Of a stretch of DNA of 43,035 bases, positions 23,510 to 33,297 are shown one piece after another. The stretch comes from Shewanella abyssi. GTDB taxonomy: Bacteria > Pseudomonadota > Gammaproteobacteria > Enterobacterales > Shewanellaceae. The stretch is from assembly GCF_023284025.1 (NCBI RefSeq), contig NZ_JAKIKR010000045.1, positions 1 through 43,035 on the forward strand, in the 5' to 3' direction. The notes below the pieces were generated by a model. It saw only the letters and a program-made list of their open reading frames with translations. It ran no database searches and had not been told where the DNA came from. Each line of letters starts with the position of its first letter. Within the stretch, counting starts at the first letter, position 1. The position numbers and the translations under genes are program-made.

Positions 23510-25315
23510 TTACTTAGCTGACTTTAATTTACCCTCTTTATCGAATGGCCAGTCAATGCCTAACCAGGCTTTTAAAAATGCTTTTTGAGAACGGTTGGGT
23601 TTATCAACGCAAGCTATCGCCAGCTTACCGCTTTTTTTCTCGCCCAGAGTCAACTCAACCTGTTTCAGTCTGTCATTACTAAATAGAGTAATGTTTATCT
23701 TACCGCCCGCGTTAAAGTCTTTAATGCGCGACTCAAATCCAGCTGCCGTCACTTTTAAGCCATTGATGGCGACAATTTGGTCGCCAAGCACGATGCCAGC
23801 GTTCCATGCAGGTCCATTACGCAACACGCGTGAAAGCACTAAGCTTTTAGACTCTAGTGTGGCCCCAACAAAAGGTTCTGACTTAGCCTTGTCACCGTAA
23901 CCCACTGTTAAGCCAGCTCGGACTAACATACTTTCGAAATCTAAACTGATAGGGGAGTTAACGTGCTCTTGCCACCATTTTTCATAACTCGTTCCCGAGA
24001 CCTTTTCTAAAATAGCTTTCACATCGGCAATGTTATAACCCGCTGGAATGCGGTGCGAATTATAAAGTTCGCGGTGCACGTCGCGATATGAGTACTTTAA
24101 ATTGGTTTCATTAAGCAAAGAGAAATCCAGCGCAAACGAGGTAAGGTAACCCTCAGAGTAGATGTTAGTACTATGATTTACCGCATAATCACCGCCAGTG
24201 CTCGCCCATTGGTTGGCACTGGCACTTGCAACAGACTGAACCTCACGACCCGGTGTTTTCTCGCTTTGTGTAATACGCTTGGCTAAATCTTCAAAAAACT
24301 CTTTGACAGTCATCACACCAGCACGAAGCAACAATTGGCTTTGAAAGTAACTAGTTGAACCTTCAGCAATCCACAGTAGCTGCGTAATCCCCTCCTCCTG
24401 ATAGTCATAAGGCACTAGCCCTGCAGGACGGTATGCTTTGACATTCCAAGTATGAATAAACTCGTGCGAAGCTGTCTTTATAAAACCAAGATAGTCTTTA
24501 CGATCACGATAACTAAAACGTGGGCGTTGAATAATCGTTGAATTCAAATGCTCAGTTGCACCACGAGCGCCGCTGGTTGCATGTACCATATAAACATAAC
24601 GTTCAAAGGGGTAATCATCCCATATGACCTCAGCCTGGCCACTTAGCTTAGTTAAATCAACGACCATCTTGTCGATGTCGTAATTGCCTTCGCCCCAAAT
24701 GACAAGCTCATATTGCTTGCCATCAGCCTTAAACTCTCGATGTTCACTAATACCCGTTTCAATAGGCGAGTCGACTAATATGTCGTAATTGTCGGCAGTA
24801 AAACTATGGGTTTCTGAGCCACGATCCATTCCTGAATAGCTATACCAATCATTAGCAACGGCAAGGTTGACATTAATCGGCTCATTTCTAAATTCTGGAC
24901 TATAAACAAAAGTACCACTGGCATCGAGAAAAGCATGGGTCGCATCAATATGATTCACTCGTTGCCCAAGCTTATTGGCATATAACTGGTAAGAAACGGT
25001 AACCCTTGTTGGTTTATCAAGTGCGACGGTCCACTCACCGCTGGCTGTTCTAGCCCATGGAAGTATATCGCCCGCGGCATTTTTTGCAGTGAAAAGCCTC
25101 ACCGAATCAGCAAGGGGCAGCATTTCATACTTGCCCGTACGCCAAACGGGTAGATTTACCACTAAAACAGCTGATTTTGTTTCTGGAAAGCTCACTGCAA
25201 CTTTAGCTAAATGATGCTGTGGATTGAGTAAATCGATAGAGTAATCAACGTCTGCAATTGCAGACGGAGAAATTAACGCACTTAAAGTTAAGATTAGGGG
25301 AACTACTGGTTTCAC
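23510..25315 (-). CDS. M61 family peptidase with PDZ domain
   Basis: 601 residues, usual for M61 glycyl-aminopeptidase-like proteins. The start is GTG 25315 with AGGAAG 6 bases upstream. A signal peptide (about 1-22, ending SAIA) sends it to the periplasm. N-terminal M61 beta domain; zinc site HEFIHTWNVKAYRP (His284, Glu285, His288) with Glu318 in IAEGSTSYF; then a PDZ domain (about 480-560, LRNGPAWNAGIVLGDQIVAING). It likely cleaves small peptides or partly unfolded proteins in the envelope. Divergent from the TPR gene. Confidence 0.93.
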   Translation of the reverse strand: MKPVVPLILTLSALISPSAIADVDYSIDLLNPQHHLAKVAVSFPETKSAVLVVNLPVWRTGKYEMLPLADSVRLFTAKNAAGDILPWARTASGEWTVALDKPTRVTVSYQLYANKLGQRVNHIDATHAFLDASGTFVYSPEFRNEPINVNLAVANDWYSYSGMDRGSETHSFTADNYDILVDSPIETGISEHREFKADGKQYELVIWGEGNYDIDKMVVDLTKLSGQAEVIWDDYPFERYVYMVHATSGARGATEHLNSTIIQRPRFSYRDRKDYLGFIKTASHEFIHTWNVKAYRPAGLVPYDYQEEGITQLLWIAEGSTSYFQSQLLLRAGVMTVKEFFEDLAKRITQSEKTPGREVQSVASASANQWASTGGDYAVNHSTNIYSEGYLTSFALDFSLLNETNLKYSYRDVHRELYNSHRIPAGYNIADVKAILEKVSGTSYEKWWQEHVNSPISLDFESMLVRAGLTVGYGDKAKSEPFVGATLESKSLVLSRVLRNGPAWNAGIVLGDQIVAINGLKVTAAGFESRIKDFNAGGKINITLFSNDRLKQVELTLGEKKSGKLAIACVDKPNRSQKAFLKAWLGIDWPFDKEGKLKSAK

Positions 25316-25444
25316 TCTGGCTTCCTTCTGTTATTATTGTTTCCATTAAGCCAAAAAGTATAACATTTCGCTTAATTACACCAATTAAAATAACAAAAAT
25401 AAATAGCTCTAGAGCTTTAGCTTAGAGCAAGGAATTACCTCCCC

Positions 25445-27613
25445 ATGCGTAGTGTGCTGACTCTCGTTGTAATAATGTTGTCCTTTTTTATCAGCCACTT
25501 CGCTGCTGCCACTGGTAGAGATGCCATCGAAACAGAACTTGAATTTAGAGAGTTCCCCAATAATTTACGCCAATCTATCCAAAAACACTTCCCCACCACG
25601 CCAAACTTTCGCAGCAAAGAAGAGCTAGATAACCATGCGATGAAAAAAGGGGTCCCTGTTGAAGAGGTTTTATTTGAGCTGCAATTATTAGCGAGATTGT
25701 CATTAGACTTGTCATCAAAAAACACCGACCGCTACGCCATTGCTAAACAATTGATAGATCAATTAACCTTGTTGGATGACAGCCCATTTGGCAGTAGCTA
25801 TGTTCTGATGCTTAACGGTCGATATATTGGCAAAAGTAAGCAGGATTTTAAATCGGCTATAGCACTCTACCAAAAAGCACTCGACACGCTTTCACAAACC
25901 GAGGGTCCAAAAGCGCAAACATTGCGCTTTACGCTGCACATCGACCTCGGCATGATGCATTTGATGATGCGCGAAAACACACCCGCATTGGAACACCTGC
26001 AACACGCTAAGTCTGTTGCACTTGAAACCGCATCCCCCTACATGATTGCCCATGCAGAATCGACGTTAGGAAAGTATTATTTAAAAAATACCCAATATGG
26101 GAAATCACTATCCCATTACTCAAATGCCATCAGGTTTACAAAAAGTAGTGAACATCCCTCTCAAGATGCGCATATTAAGTTGCAACTAGCACGAGTGAAC
26201 CGTGACTTAAAATCTTGGGATGACGCACTACGCTATGCCAACAGCGCGTCAGAGCAGTTCAAACGCCTTGGTAATGAGAATTATGTTTCGACCTGTATGA
26301 CGGTCATCGCAACCGTCTATGCCAAGCAAGGTCAATGGTACAAAGCCATTGATTACCACTTAAATGCACAACAAATCGATGTCAAACTCGGAAACTATAT
26401 GGCGCAAGCGTTAACCTTGCATAACCTTGGTGAAGCCTATTTTCATATTGACGATAGTCAAACATCACTTTCACACCTATTAGGTGCAAGCGACATTTTT
26501 ATCTCACGTAACAGCAATCACTATTTAGTTTACAATCACCTTCTGCTCGCCGAGGTAAATAGTAGTATTTCAGATTGGGGAGCCGCATTAAAATACGCCA
26601 ACTCAGCAGCCGATATCGCAGAGGAGATGAAACTTAGCGATGAGTTTATTCAAGCACTTACGTTCAGTTCAACCGCGTCAAAACATCTAGGAAAGTTTGA
26701 GCAAGCTTATCAAGACATTCTTAAAGTGCTTAGCTTAAGCGCTAAAGGCGGAAACAAGGTTGATGATGAAGAGCAAGCCAAAGCATTATTTCAATTACAA
26801 AAAGCAAAATTAGAGCTAAACCAAAAATATATTGATTTAGAGCAAAAAGAGGGGCTGTTATCCGTTAATCGCTTAATGTTAATTAGCTGTTTATTGGCGT
26901 TCGCATTAACCGCAACTCTTGCTCTTTACCTGTGGCGAATTAAGCACAACTTACGCGAAAAGTGCACAAAACTAGAACAGAGCAGCGGCTTGGATCCATT
27001 GACTAAAACGGCAAACCATTCGGCCTTTGTTCGAGACTTTATTAATAACCCAAATACATTTAAGACGTTAGCCTTAGTCTCTTTAACGGATCAGCTTAAC
27101 TCTGATCTCGCTCAAGGATATGAATGTAACTCAAAAATGAACAAGCAACAGCTGCGTTCACTGTCTGAGTGTTTAAGCTGCCAAAGTTACATCATTCGAC
27201 CAGGGCTTTTTCTATTAAGTTTTAACATCAAAATTGCCCCCAATACGCTACTGAACAGCATAAGAGATTCATTGAAAGACAACGATGGTAATACTCGCCT
27301 ACATATGGGGCTACTAAACCTTCCCTTACTCGCAGACACCGCACTGAAGCTTTCAGCAGAGCAGCACTTTGGCACATTACAGATGATGCTATCGGCGGCA
27401 ATGACCTTAGGCCACCAGCAAGATTACTATGTCACACTAAAACCGCTTAACTTTGCATCATCAGGCATCTTTGAACCCCCGCTATATCTCAATATAGAGA
27501 AAAGCATCATTCGTGGCATCATCAAAATAGAGACCAACGGCATTAAGGGTGATATTGTTTGGCCAAGGTGGAAGAGTCATCAGAATGTCGACTTGACCGC
27601 AGAATTAAGTTAA
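25445..27613 (+). CDS. TPR sensor-like membrane protein with degenerate GGDEF domain
   Basis: 722 residues: signal/anchor (about 1-22), periplasmic TPR region (about 90-440, several helical pairs such as ALEHLQHAKSVALETASPY and WYKAIDYHLNAQ), a coiled stretch, one membrane helix (about 475-495, LMLISCLLAFALTATLALYL), and a C-terminal GGDEF-fold domain. That domain starts LDPLTKTANHSAF, but the GG(D/E)EF site is replaced by RPGLFLLSF, so no cyclase activity is expected. The family resembles TPR-GGDEF proteins common in Shewanella. The next gene, 122 bases on, is an intact cyclase. Confidence 0.8.
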   Translation: MRSVLTLVVIMLSFFISHFAAATGRDAIETELEFREFPNNLRQSIQKHFPTTPNFRSKEELDNHAMKKGVPVEEVLFELQLLARLSLDLSSKNTDRYAIAKQLIDQLTLLDDSPFGSSYVLMLNGRYIGKSKQDFKSAIALYQKALDTLSQTEGPKAQTLRFTLHIDLGMMHLMMRENTPALEHLQHAKSVALETASPYMIAHAESTLGKYYLKNTQYGKSLSHYSNAIRFTKSSEHPSQDAHIKLQLARVNRDLKSWDDALRYANSASEQFKRLGNENYVSTCMTVIATVYAKQGQWYKAIDYHLNAQQIDVKLGNYMAQALTLHNLGEAYFHIDDSQTSLSHLLGASDIFISRNSNHYLVYNHLLLAEVNSSISDWGAALKYANSAADIAEEMKLSDEFIQALTFSSTASKHLGKFEQAYQDILKVLSLSAKGGNKVDDEEQAKALFQLQKAKLELNQKYIDLEQKEGLLSVNRLMLISCLLAFALTATLALYLWRIKHNLREKCTKLEQSSGLDPLTKTANHSAFVRDFINNPNTFKTLALVSLTDQLNSDLAQGYECNSKMNKQQLRSLSECLSCQSYIIRPGLFLLSFNIKIAPNTLLNSIRDSLKDNDGNTRLHMGLLNLPLLADTALKLSAEQHFGTLQMMLSAAMTLGHQQDYYVTLKPLNFASSGIFEPPLYLNIEKSIIRGIIKIETNGIKGDIVWPRWKSHQNVDLTAELS

Positions 27614-27735
27614 CGGCTTAAATGAGCATCATATTCAAGTGACGTTCATTTCGTTTCTTGGCTAACTGCTGTTAAAGTGGCACTAAAGTCATAGTATCTT
27701 TAGTACGTACGGTTGATAAAGGAACATCTAAATAA

Positions 27736-29292
27736 ATGAAGGACGCCGTCGCCAACACGCCTCAGTTAAGCGTATTACAGCAAAAACTTTATTCAGCAAG
27801 GCAAGCCCTTGATGATATGAGTGAAGACCAAAATAAAAAGCTTCAACTCCTGCTGCAATTTATTAGTCAATTAAGCTTGGCGTGCAAAGGCCAAAACCTC
27901 GAATTAGACAATAAGCTCGCCAAACTGCGACACAAATTGAGTCGTTTTAGCCAAATTGATAATGCCATCACCGATCTAACTGAAGTTGAAGATATATTAA
28001 AGCAGCAGTATAACCAGGTCATGCAACAACTCGAAGAGAGTCGCGGCTCGTTATCTAATATTGTAAGCGAAATTCAGCGCATTGAGTCTCTACCGACAAA
28101 ACTCAAAAAAGAGATCTCTTACTTCAAGAAGGAGCTGACCAAGCCCTTTCATACTTATTGGGATTACATTCCTAAAGTAGAAAAAATTGTGGCTTTTTAC
28201 GATGAGATCCTTAGCGAGCAACTCCGCCTTGGCGATAAATTTGAAGTATTACCACGGCATCGGCAATCAGCCCACGAGCTGGCACAGATGCTGTCGGAAA
28301 TAGAGTTTAGAAAAGAGCAACGAGAACAAATCACTTCGATAAAAGTATCATTAACTTCAGATTTTGAACTCGATACTTTATTAAACGCTTATCAGATCGT
28401 TCTTAGCCTATTACTCGATAATATCGCTAAAGAAAAAACCGCATCACAAGAGTTTTTATACATACTCAACGGTGCATTAACCAATGTTAGGGAGGTTGTC
28501 ACTGACTCCTACACACATTCGGTAAAAAGCTTTCAAGTTGCCAAAAGACTTAACTGCGAAATTAATAACCAAGTTGATAATGTTGGCGAATCGGTTGCTG
28601 AAATTGACGATGTAAATCAGCTGAAGACCCAGGTAACAGAACAGCTATTAGCACTGCGAACCGCCCTAAGCCGTAAAGAGGCGCTAGAGAACAGAGAGCA
28701 GATCCAATTAAGACAATCTGTTGAAGCGCTACGCAGCGAGCTTAACCAGTTAGCTAAAGAAACCGAAACCTATAAAGAGCGCTTGTTTGAGCAACAAAAG
28801 CTAAACCTACTCGATTCGCTAACTCAACTGCCCAACCGAGCAGCACTCGAAGAACGTATGGACATTGAGTATCGTAATTTTAAGCGTACTCAACAACCAC
28901 TGTGGGTTGCTATTGCTGATATTGACCACTTCAAATCAATCAACGATAGTTTTGGCCACAGCACAGGTGATAAAACACTACAAGTGATTGCTATGGCGCT
29001 AAAAAACTCTTTAAGAGAGACTGAGTTTGTTGCTCGTTATGGCGGCGAAGAGTTTGTGTTTTTACTGCCTGACATTGGTGAGAATGATATTAAACCTTTA
29101 CTCAACCGAGTCAGAGAAAAAGTAAAAAATATTCCCTTTAAGTTTAAAAATCAGAGAATTACAGTTACAGTATCTATAGGTGCTGCACAAATTATTGAAA
29201 ATGAGCTCATCAGTGAAACTTTTGAACGAGCAGACGCGGCACTATATAAAGCCAAACATGAAAGCAGAGATAGAGTCATCATCGACTCATAA
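27736..29292 (+). CDS. Diguanylate cyclase with N-terminal coiled-coil region
   Basis: 518 residues. There are no membrane segments. The N-terminal 340 residues are helical and charged, with long coiled coils (MQQLEESRGSL, ALENREQIQLRQ), and I do not recognise a known sensory fold there. The C-terminal GGDEF domain (about 355-518) is complete: LLDSLTQLPNRAALEER, IADIDHFKSINDSFGHSTGD, and RYGGEEFVFLLPD with the active GGEEF at 436-440. The inhibition site RxxD is RETE, so feedback inhibition may be weaker. Makes c-di-GMP from GTP in the cytosol. Confidence 0.9.
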   Translation: MKDAVANTPQLSVLQQKLYSARQALDDMSEDQNKKLQLLLQFISQLSLACKGQNLELDNKLAKLRHKLSRFSQIDNAITDLTEVEDILKQQYNQVMQQLEESRGSLSNIVSEIQRIESLPTKLKKEISYFKKELTKPFHTYWDYIPKVEKIVAFYDEILSEQLRLGDKFEVLPRHRQSAHELAQMLSEIEFRKEQREQITSIKVSLTSDFELDTLLNAYQIVLSLLLDNIAKEKTASQEFLYILNGALTNVREVVTDSYTHSVKSFQVAKRLNCEINNQVDNVGESVAEIDDVNQLKTQVTEQLLALRTALSRKEALENREQIQLRQSVEALRSELNQLAKETETYKERLFEQQKLNLLDSLTQLPNRAALEERMDIEYRNFKRTQQPLWVAIADIDHFKSINDSFGHSTGDKTLQVIAMALKNSLRETEFVARYGGEEFVFLLPDIGENDIKPLLNRVREKVKNIPFKFKNQRITVTVSIGAAQIIENELISETFERADAALYKAKHESRDRVIIDS

Positions 29293-29368
29293 ACTGACCT
29301 CGGCGAGCAGCATTTTTACCGCCATTTATCTTGAGGGACAGTTAATCTATCACTGCTAAGGAGCTGCT

Positions 29369-30721
29369 ATGATAGTGAAAATTAGTCCCAGAGGAAGCTT
29401 AGATCAGCTTTCACAACTCGAAGTCGACAGACTCAAACAGAACGCCAATAGTGAGCTTTACCAGCTCTACCGCAGTTGTTCCCTTGCAGTATTAGCTTCA
29501 GGTTTACAAAGCGACAATGCCGAAAGTCTTTTCAATCAATTCAAAGATTTTAATATTAATGTCCTAAGGCGAGAGCGTGGCATTAAGATCGAGCTAACCA
29601 ATCCGCCTCAAGCAGCCTTTGTCGACGGCGAAATCATCTCTGGTATACAAGAGCACCTATTTTCGGTGCTACGCGATATCGTCTATATCTATGATCGCTA
29701 TGACAACCTAAAACACATCAACTTAACCAATGCCAGTCACATCACTAACGTTGTCTTCGACATATTACGTAATGCGCGCACAATGCCGATGCTCGACCCC
29801 AATATTATTGTTTGCTGGGGCGGACACAGCATCAACCCCATTGAGTATCAATATACTCGAGAGGTGGGCTATGAACTCGGCCTGCGTAAGCTAGATATTT
29901 GCACCGGTTGTGGCCCTGGCGCTATGGAAGGGCCAATGAAAGGTGCAGCCATTGGTCATGCCAAGCAAAGAATCAACCATGCGCGATATATTGGCCTCAC
30001 TGAGCCCAGTATTATTGCAGCTGAACCGCCAAACCAGATCGTCAATGAACTGGTTATCCTGCCGGATATCGAGAAACGACTAGAAGCCTTTGTCAGACTA
30101 GGGCATGGTATCATCATCTTCCCTGGCGGAGCGGGTACTGCTGAGGAACTGCTCTATTTACTGGGTATATTGTTAAATGATCATAACCAAGAGATCCCCT
30201 TCCCTCTGGTGCTAACAGGACCAAAAGAGAGTGAGGAGTATTTCTTACGCATTGATGAGTTTATTGCGGCAACACTGGGCCCAGAAGCACAGAGTAAGTA
30301 TCAAATCGTGATTGACGATCCATCAAAGGTGGCTCGCATTCAAAAAGAAGCCATGCAAAAGATCAAAACCTTCCGCAAGGACAATGGCGACTCCTATCAA
30401 TATCAATGGTCATTGAAAATCGAGCCAGAGTTTCAGCTACCTTTTGAACCAACTCATGAAATGATGAGTAATTTAGATCTGCACGATCAATTAAACAAAG
30501 CAGAACTGGCTGCCAATTTAAGAAAGGCCTTTTCAGGTATTGTGGCTGGCAATGTAAAAATGGAAACAATTAAGAGAATTGACGAAAAAGGCCCTTTTCA
30601 GCTTAAAGGGGATCCAAAACTCATGGCGTTAATGGATGATCTTCTTAACGCTTTTGTCTTACAACAACGAATGAAGTTACCGGGAAGTGCCTATATTCCC
30701 TGTTATAAAGTAATGAAATGA
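29369..30721 (+). CDS. ppnN: Nucleotide 5'-monophosphate nucleosidase PpnN
   Basis: 450 residues, near E. coli PpnN (454). N-terminal region MIVKISPRGSLDQLSQLEVDRL, central LOG/Rossmann domain with the motif PGGAGTAEE (252-260) that binds the nucleotide, and a C-terminal domain. It hydrolyses purine and pyrimidine NMPs to base and ribose 5-phosphate and in E. coli is activated by (p)ppGpp. AAGGAG lies 8 bases upstream of the ATG. It overlaps the next gene by ATGA (30718-30721), so the two are translationally coupled. Confidence 0.95.
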   Translation: MIVKISPRGSLDQLSQLEVDRLKQNANSELYQLYRSCSLAVLASGLQSDNAESLFNQFKDFNINVLRRERGIKIELTNPPQAAFVDGEIISGIQEHLFSVLRDIVYIYDRYDNLKHINLTNASHITNVVFDILRNARTMPMLDPNIIVCWGGHSINPIEYQYTREVGYELGLRKLDICTGCGPGAMEGPMKGAAIGHAKQRINHARYIGLTEPSIIAAEPPNQIVNELVILPDIEKRLEAFVRLGHGIIIFPGGAGTAEELLYLLGILLNDHNQEIPFPLVLTGPKESEEYFLRIDEFIAATLGPEAQSKYQIVIDDPSKVARIQKEAMQKIKTFRKDNGDSYQYQWSLKIEPEFQLPFEPTHEMMSNLDLHDQLNKAELAANLRKAFSGIVAGNVKMETIKRIDEKGPFQLKGDPKLMALMDDLLNAFVLQQRMKLPGSAYIPCYKVMK

Positions 30722-31482
30722 ATAAATTTTTAATTTTAGATGGTATGAACTTAGTGCGGCGGATCCACGCCGCTCAACCCAACGAATCAGATATCAACGG
30801 CCTAAAAGAGCGAGTCAATGGTGCCTGTCAAAAGCTAGTGAAGTATCACCAGCCCTCTCATGTAGCGATGGTATGGGATGGTAAAGCATTATCATGGCGC
30901 AAAGCGCTATACCAAGATTACAAAAAGGGCCGCAAGCCGATGCCTGAAGCATTAGCGAACGGTCTGGCGGATATAAAAGCTTATCTTGCAGAACATAACA
31001 TCGCCTCGCTTAATGCCGAGTCTGAAGCTGATGACGTTATTGCGACCCTAGCAACCAAGCTCGTCAGTATTGGCGGCGAAGCTATTATTGTGTCCACTGA
31101 TAAAGGCTTTTGTCAATTAAACCATCCCCATATCAAGCAATGGGATCACTTCAATCAAGCATACATGACGGTTGAAGCGATGGAGAGAAAGCTTGGCGTC
31201 GAACATAAGCAATTTATTGATTATCTCGCACTTGCTGGTGACAGTGGCAATAAAATACCTGGTGTACCGGGTATAGGACCTAAGTCTGCGGTTGAGTTAC
31301 TAAAGATATTTCGTTCACTGGCCAATATTTATAGTTCAATTGAACAAGTAGGCTCTAAACAAGCCAAAAAGCTTGAAGATGGTAAAAAAATGGCCAGATT
31401 AAGCTATAAACTGGTGCAGCTTCAATTGGATATGCCACTCAATGCAAACTTAAAGCAGTTTAGGCTGCCAAAAATAAGTTAA
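30718..31482 (+). CDS. xni: Flap endonuclease Xni (ExoIX family)
   Basis: 254 residues. 5'-nuclease core like the Pol I small domain: LILDGMNLVRR, the acidic ESEADDVIATLA, STDKGF and DYLALAGDSGNKIPGVPGIGPKSAVELL (helix-hairpin-helix with metal ligands). It acts on 5' flaps, but some Xni proteins lack a full set of metal residues and activity is modest. The start overlaps the ppnN stop. ppnN and xni are near each other in E. coli too. Confidence 0.93.
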   Translation: MNKFLILDGMNLVRRIHAAQPNESDINGLKERVNGACQKLVKYHQPSHVAMVWDGKALSWRKALYQDYKKGRKPMPEALANGLADIKAYLAEHNIASLNAESEADDVIATLATKLVSIGGEAIIVSTDKGFCQLNHPHIKQWDHFNQAYMTVEAMERKLGVEHKQFIDYLALAGDSGNKIPGVPGIGPKSAVELLKIFRSLANIYSSIEQVGSKQAKKLEDGKKMARLSYKLVQLQLDMPLNANLKQFRLPKIS

Positions 31483-31593
31483 CAAAACCTTACAACTGTT
31501 AACAAAAAGTTGTTCCGTTGGCATTTACCCCAATTAATTTGCATAGTATCGTATCAACTTATTGGAATTGCTTGTCAAGGAAACCGAGTTCAG

Positions 31594-31983
31594 ATGAAAT
31601 CCAGAGTCCCCGTAATCGTTGGATCTATTTTTGTTGCCTACATTGCCTTTGTTGCAATCATTATGCTGTCATATGAGCCAACCCCAGATGAGATGGATTG
31701 GGAAGATAGGCAGGCTTACAATAGAGCTAAGCTGACAGAAATTACCATCGGACAGAGTATCGGTGAAGTAAAAACGATGTTTGGTAAAGCAGACTTTAGT
31801 GAAGCTAAGATCTCTAATGAGCAGAATCTACAGATTTTGTTTTACCGTACTCAACACAAAGAGTCTGATGGTGAAACAACAAAGGAGGAGTGTACTCCTC
31901 TTTTGTTTAAACAGGGCAAGCTGGTTGCTTGGGGTGAAGATACCTATCAACAATATCTGGCCAGCCAATTAGATAGCTTATAA
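31594..31983 (+). CDS. DUF3192 family membrane-anchored protein
   Basis: 129 residues from ATG 31594 (upstream in-frame starts give an unlikely N-terminal extension). One N-terminal membrane helix (about 5-27, PVIVGSIFVAYIAFVAIIML), then a periplasmic domain with NRAKLTEITIGQSIGEVKTMFGKADFSE, in which GxSxxEVxxxFGxPD resembles the SmpA/BamE-like fold seen in this DUF. Function unknown. Single gene after xni, with AAGG about 13 bases before the ATG. Confidence 0.8.
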   Translation: MKSRVPVIVGSIFVAYIAFVAIIMLSYEPTPDEMDWEDRQAYNRAKLTEITIGQSIGEVKTMFGKADFSEAKISNEQNLQILFYRTQHKESDGETTKEECTPLLFKQGKLVAWGEDTYQQYLASQLDSL

Positions 31984-32016
31984 GCCCGTCTTAACCCATC
32001 ACGGCACAAAGGACAG

Positions 32017-32047
32017 CATCGGCAAATTTATCTAGGGACTTGCCGAT
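32017..32047. repeat. Inverted repeat between convergent genes
   Basis: CATCGGCAA and TTGCCGATG, 9-bp arms with a 14-base loop, between the DUF3192 gene and hemH. No T-run follows, so termination by it is uncertain. Confidence 0.4.
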
Positions 32048-32061
32048 GTCGTTATAAGAAT

Positions 32062-33075
32062 TTAAATGTGAGGCTTAACAATATTAGCCATCATTTGAAT
32101 ATGGTCGTCGTTATCATTTAGCGCAGCAATATACCTAAACTGCTCCCCGCCCGCTTCCTTAAATATCAGTTTATTCTCTACGGCGATCTCCTCTAATGTT
32201 TCAAGGCAGTCAGCACTAAAAGCTGGACACACTACCGCGATATCGGTAACGCCCTTAGCAGGTAAATCTCCCATTGTGGCGTCAGTATATGGCGTGAGCC
32301 ATTTAGCCTTTCCAAATCGCGACTGGAACGTCGTAATATACTGCTCTTCAGTCAAGCCGAGCTTTTCGACTAACAACTTGCTGGTGACCATACAAAAACA
32401 GTAATAGGGATCGCCAAGGTGAAGATTACGTTCTGGCATACCATGGTAAGACAAGACCAGCTTTTGCGGCTGACCATTGAGCACAAAATCTTTGCTGATA
32501 GAAGCCGCGAGAGCATCAATAAAATCGGGGTTATCATGATAAGTATTAATAAAGTGTAAGGCTGGTAAATAGCGCCAAGTTGTCAGCTCCTTGGCGATGG
32601 CATCAAAAGCTGATGCGGTTGTTGGTGCGGCATACTGCGGGTATAGCGGCAGCACGACCAGCTTATCGACTCCATCCTTGTGCATTTTTTGTAATGTCGT
32701 CGCCACCGAAGGCTGACCATAACGCATACAAAACTGCACCGAGACATCTTTACCCGTTTGCTCAAAATACTGAGATAACTTTCGGGTTTGGCGTTGAGTG
32801 ATATCCATCAAGGGTGAGCCATCTTTGCTCCAAACCTGTTGGTATAAGGCGGCAGACTTAGCCGGTCTTACCCGCAAAATAATCCCATGCAGAATAATCA
32901 TCCAAACTAATCGTGGGATCTCAACAACCCGAGGATCGGCTAAAAACTCCGCTAAATAACGTCGTACTGCTGCAGCAGTTGGCTCATCAGGTGTCCCAAG
33001 GTTAACTAACAACACTCCGGTTTTGCCGCGTCTTTTATGACCTTCATCCTTGGTTAATCCTGAAAATCTGGCCAA
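32062..33075 (-). CDS. hemH: Ferrochelatase
   Basis: 337 residues. Inserts ferrous iron into protoporphyrin IX, the last step of heme synthesis; membrane-associated. Seen: GVLLVNLGTPDEPTAAAVRRYLAEFLADPRVVEIPR near the start, LSYHGMPERNLHLGDPY with the metal-site His, and CPAFSADCLETLEEI with the conserved Glu. A Cys-rich YYCFC segment is present but no clear Fe-S cluster. AAGGAG lies 6-11 bases upstream of the ATG. A single gene. Confidence 0.96.
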   Translation of the reverse strand: MARFSGLTKDEGHKRRGKTGVLLVNLGTPDEPTAAAVRRYLAEFLADPRVVEIPRLVWMIILHGIILRVRPAKSAALYQQVWSKDGSPLMDITQRQTRKLSQYFEQTGKDVSVQFCMRYGQPSVATTLQKMHKDGVDKLVVLPLYPQYAAPTTASAFDAIAKELTTWRYLPALHFINTYHDNPDFIDALAASISKDFVLNGQPQKLVLSYHGMPERNLHLGDPYYCFCMVTSKLLVEKLGLTEEQYITTFQSRFGKAKWLTPYTDATMGDLPAKGVTDIAVVCPAFSADCLETLEEIAVENKLIFKEAGGEQFRYIAALNDNDDHIQMMANIVKPHI

Positions 33076-33210
33076 GAGAACTCCTTAAACTTGCATTGTG
33101 AATATGTTAATCGACGACAGAGCTGACTAACATCAGCTCTCCTCAAACAACGGGCATTGCCATACTTAATGGGCACTACGCGCTAGCCAACTTAAAGATC
33201 AGTGTTTTAT

Positions 33211-33243
33211 AAAAAAGCTGCCAATACAAGATATTGCCAGCTT
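33211..33243 (-). terminator. Terminator of pilTU
   Basis: On the minus strand AAGCTGGCAATA-N5-TATTGGCAGCTT with one mismatch, followed by TTTTATA. It lies 54 bases after the pilU stop. Confidence 0.8.
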
Positions 33244-33297
33244 AATTTTAGGCAAATATTCACTATGCCCAAAAATCTCAATTCTAAATTATTGCAA

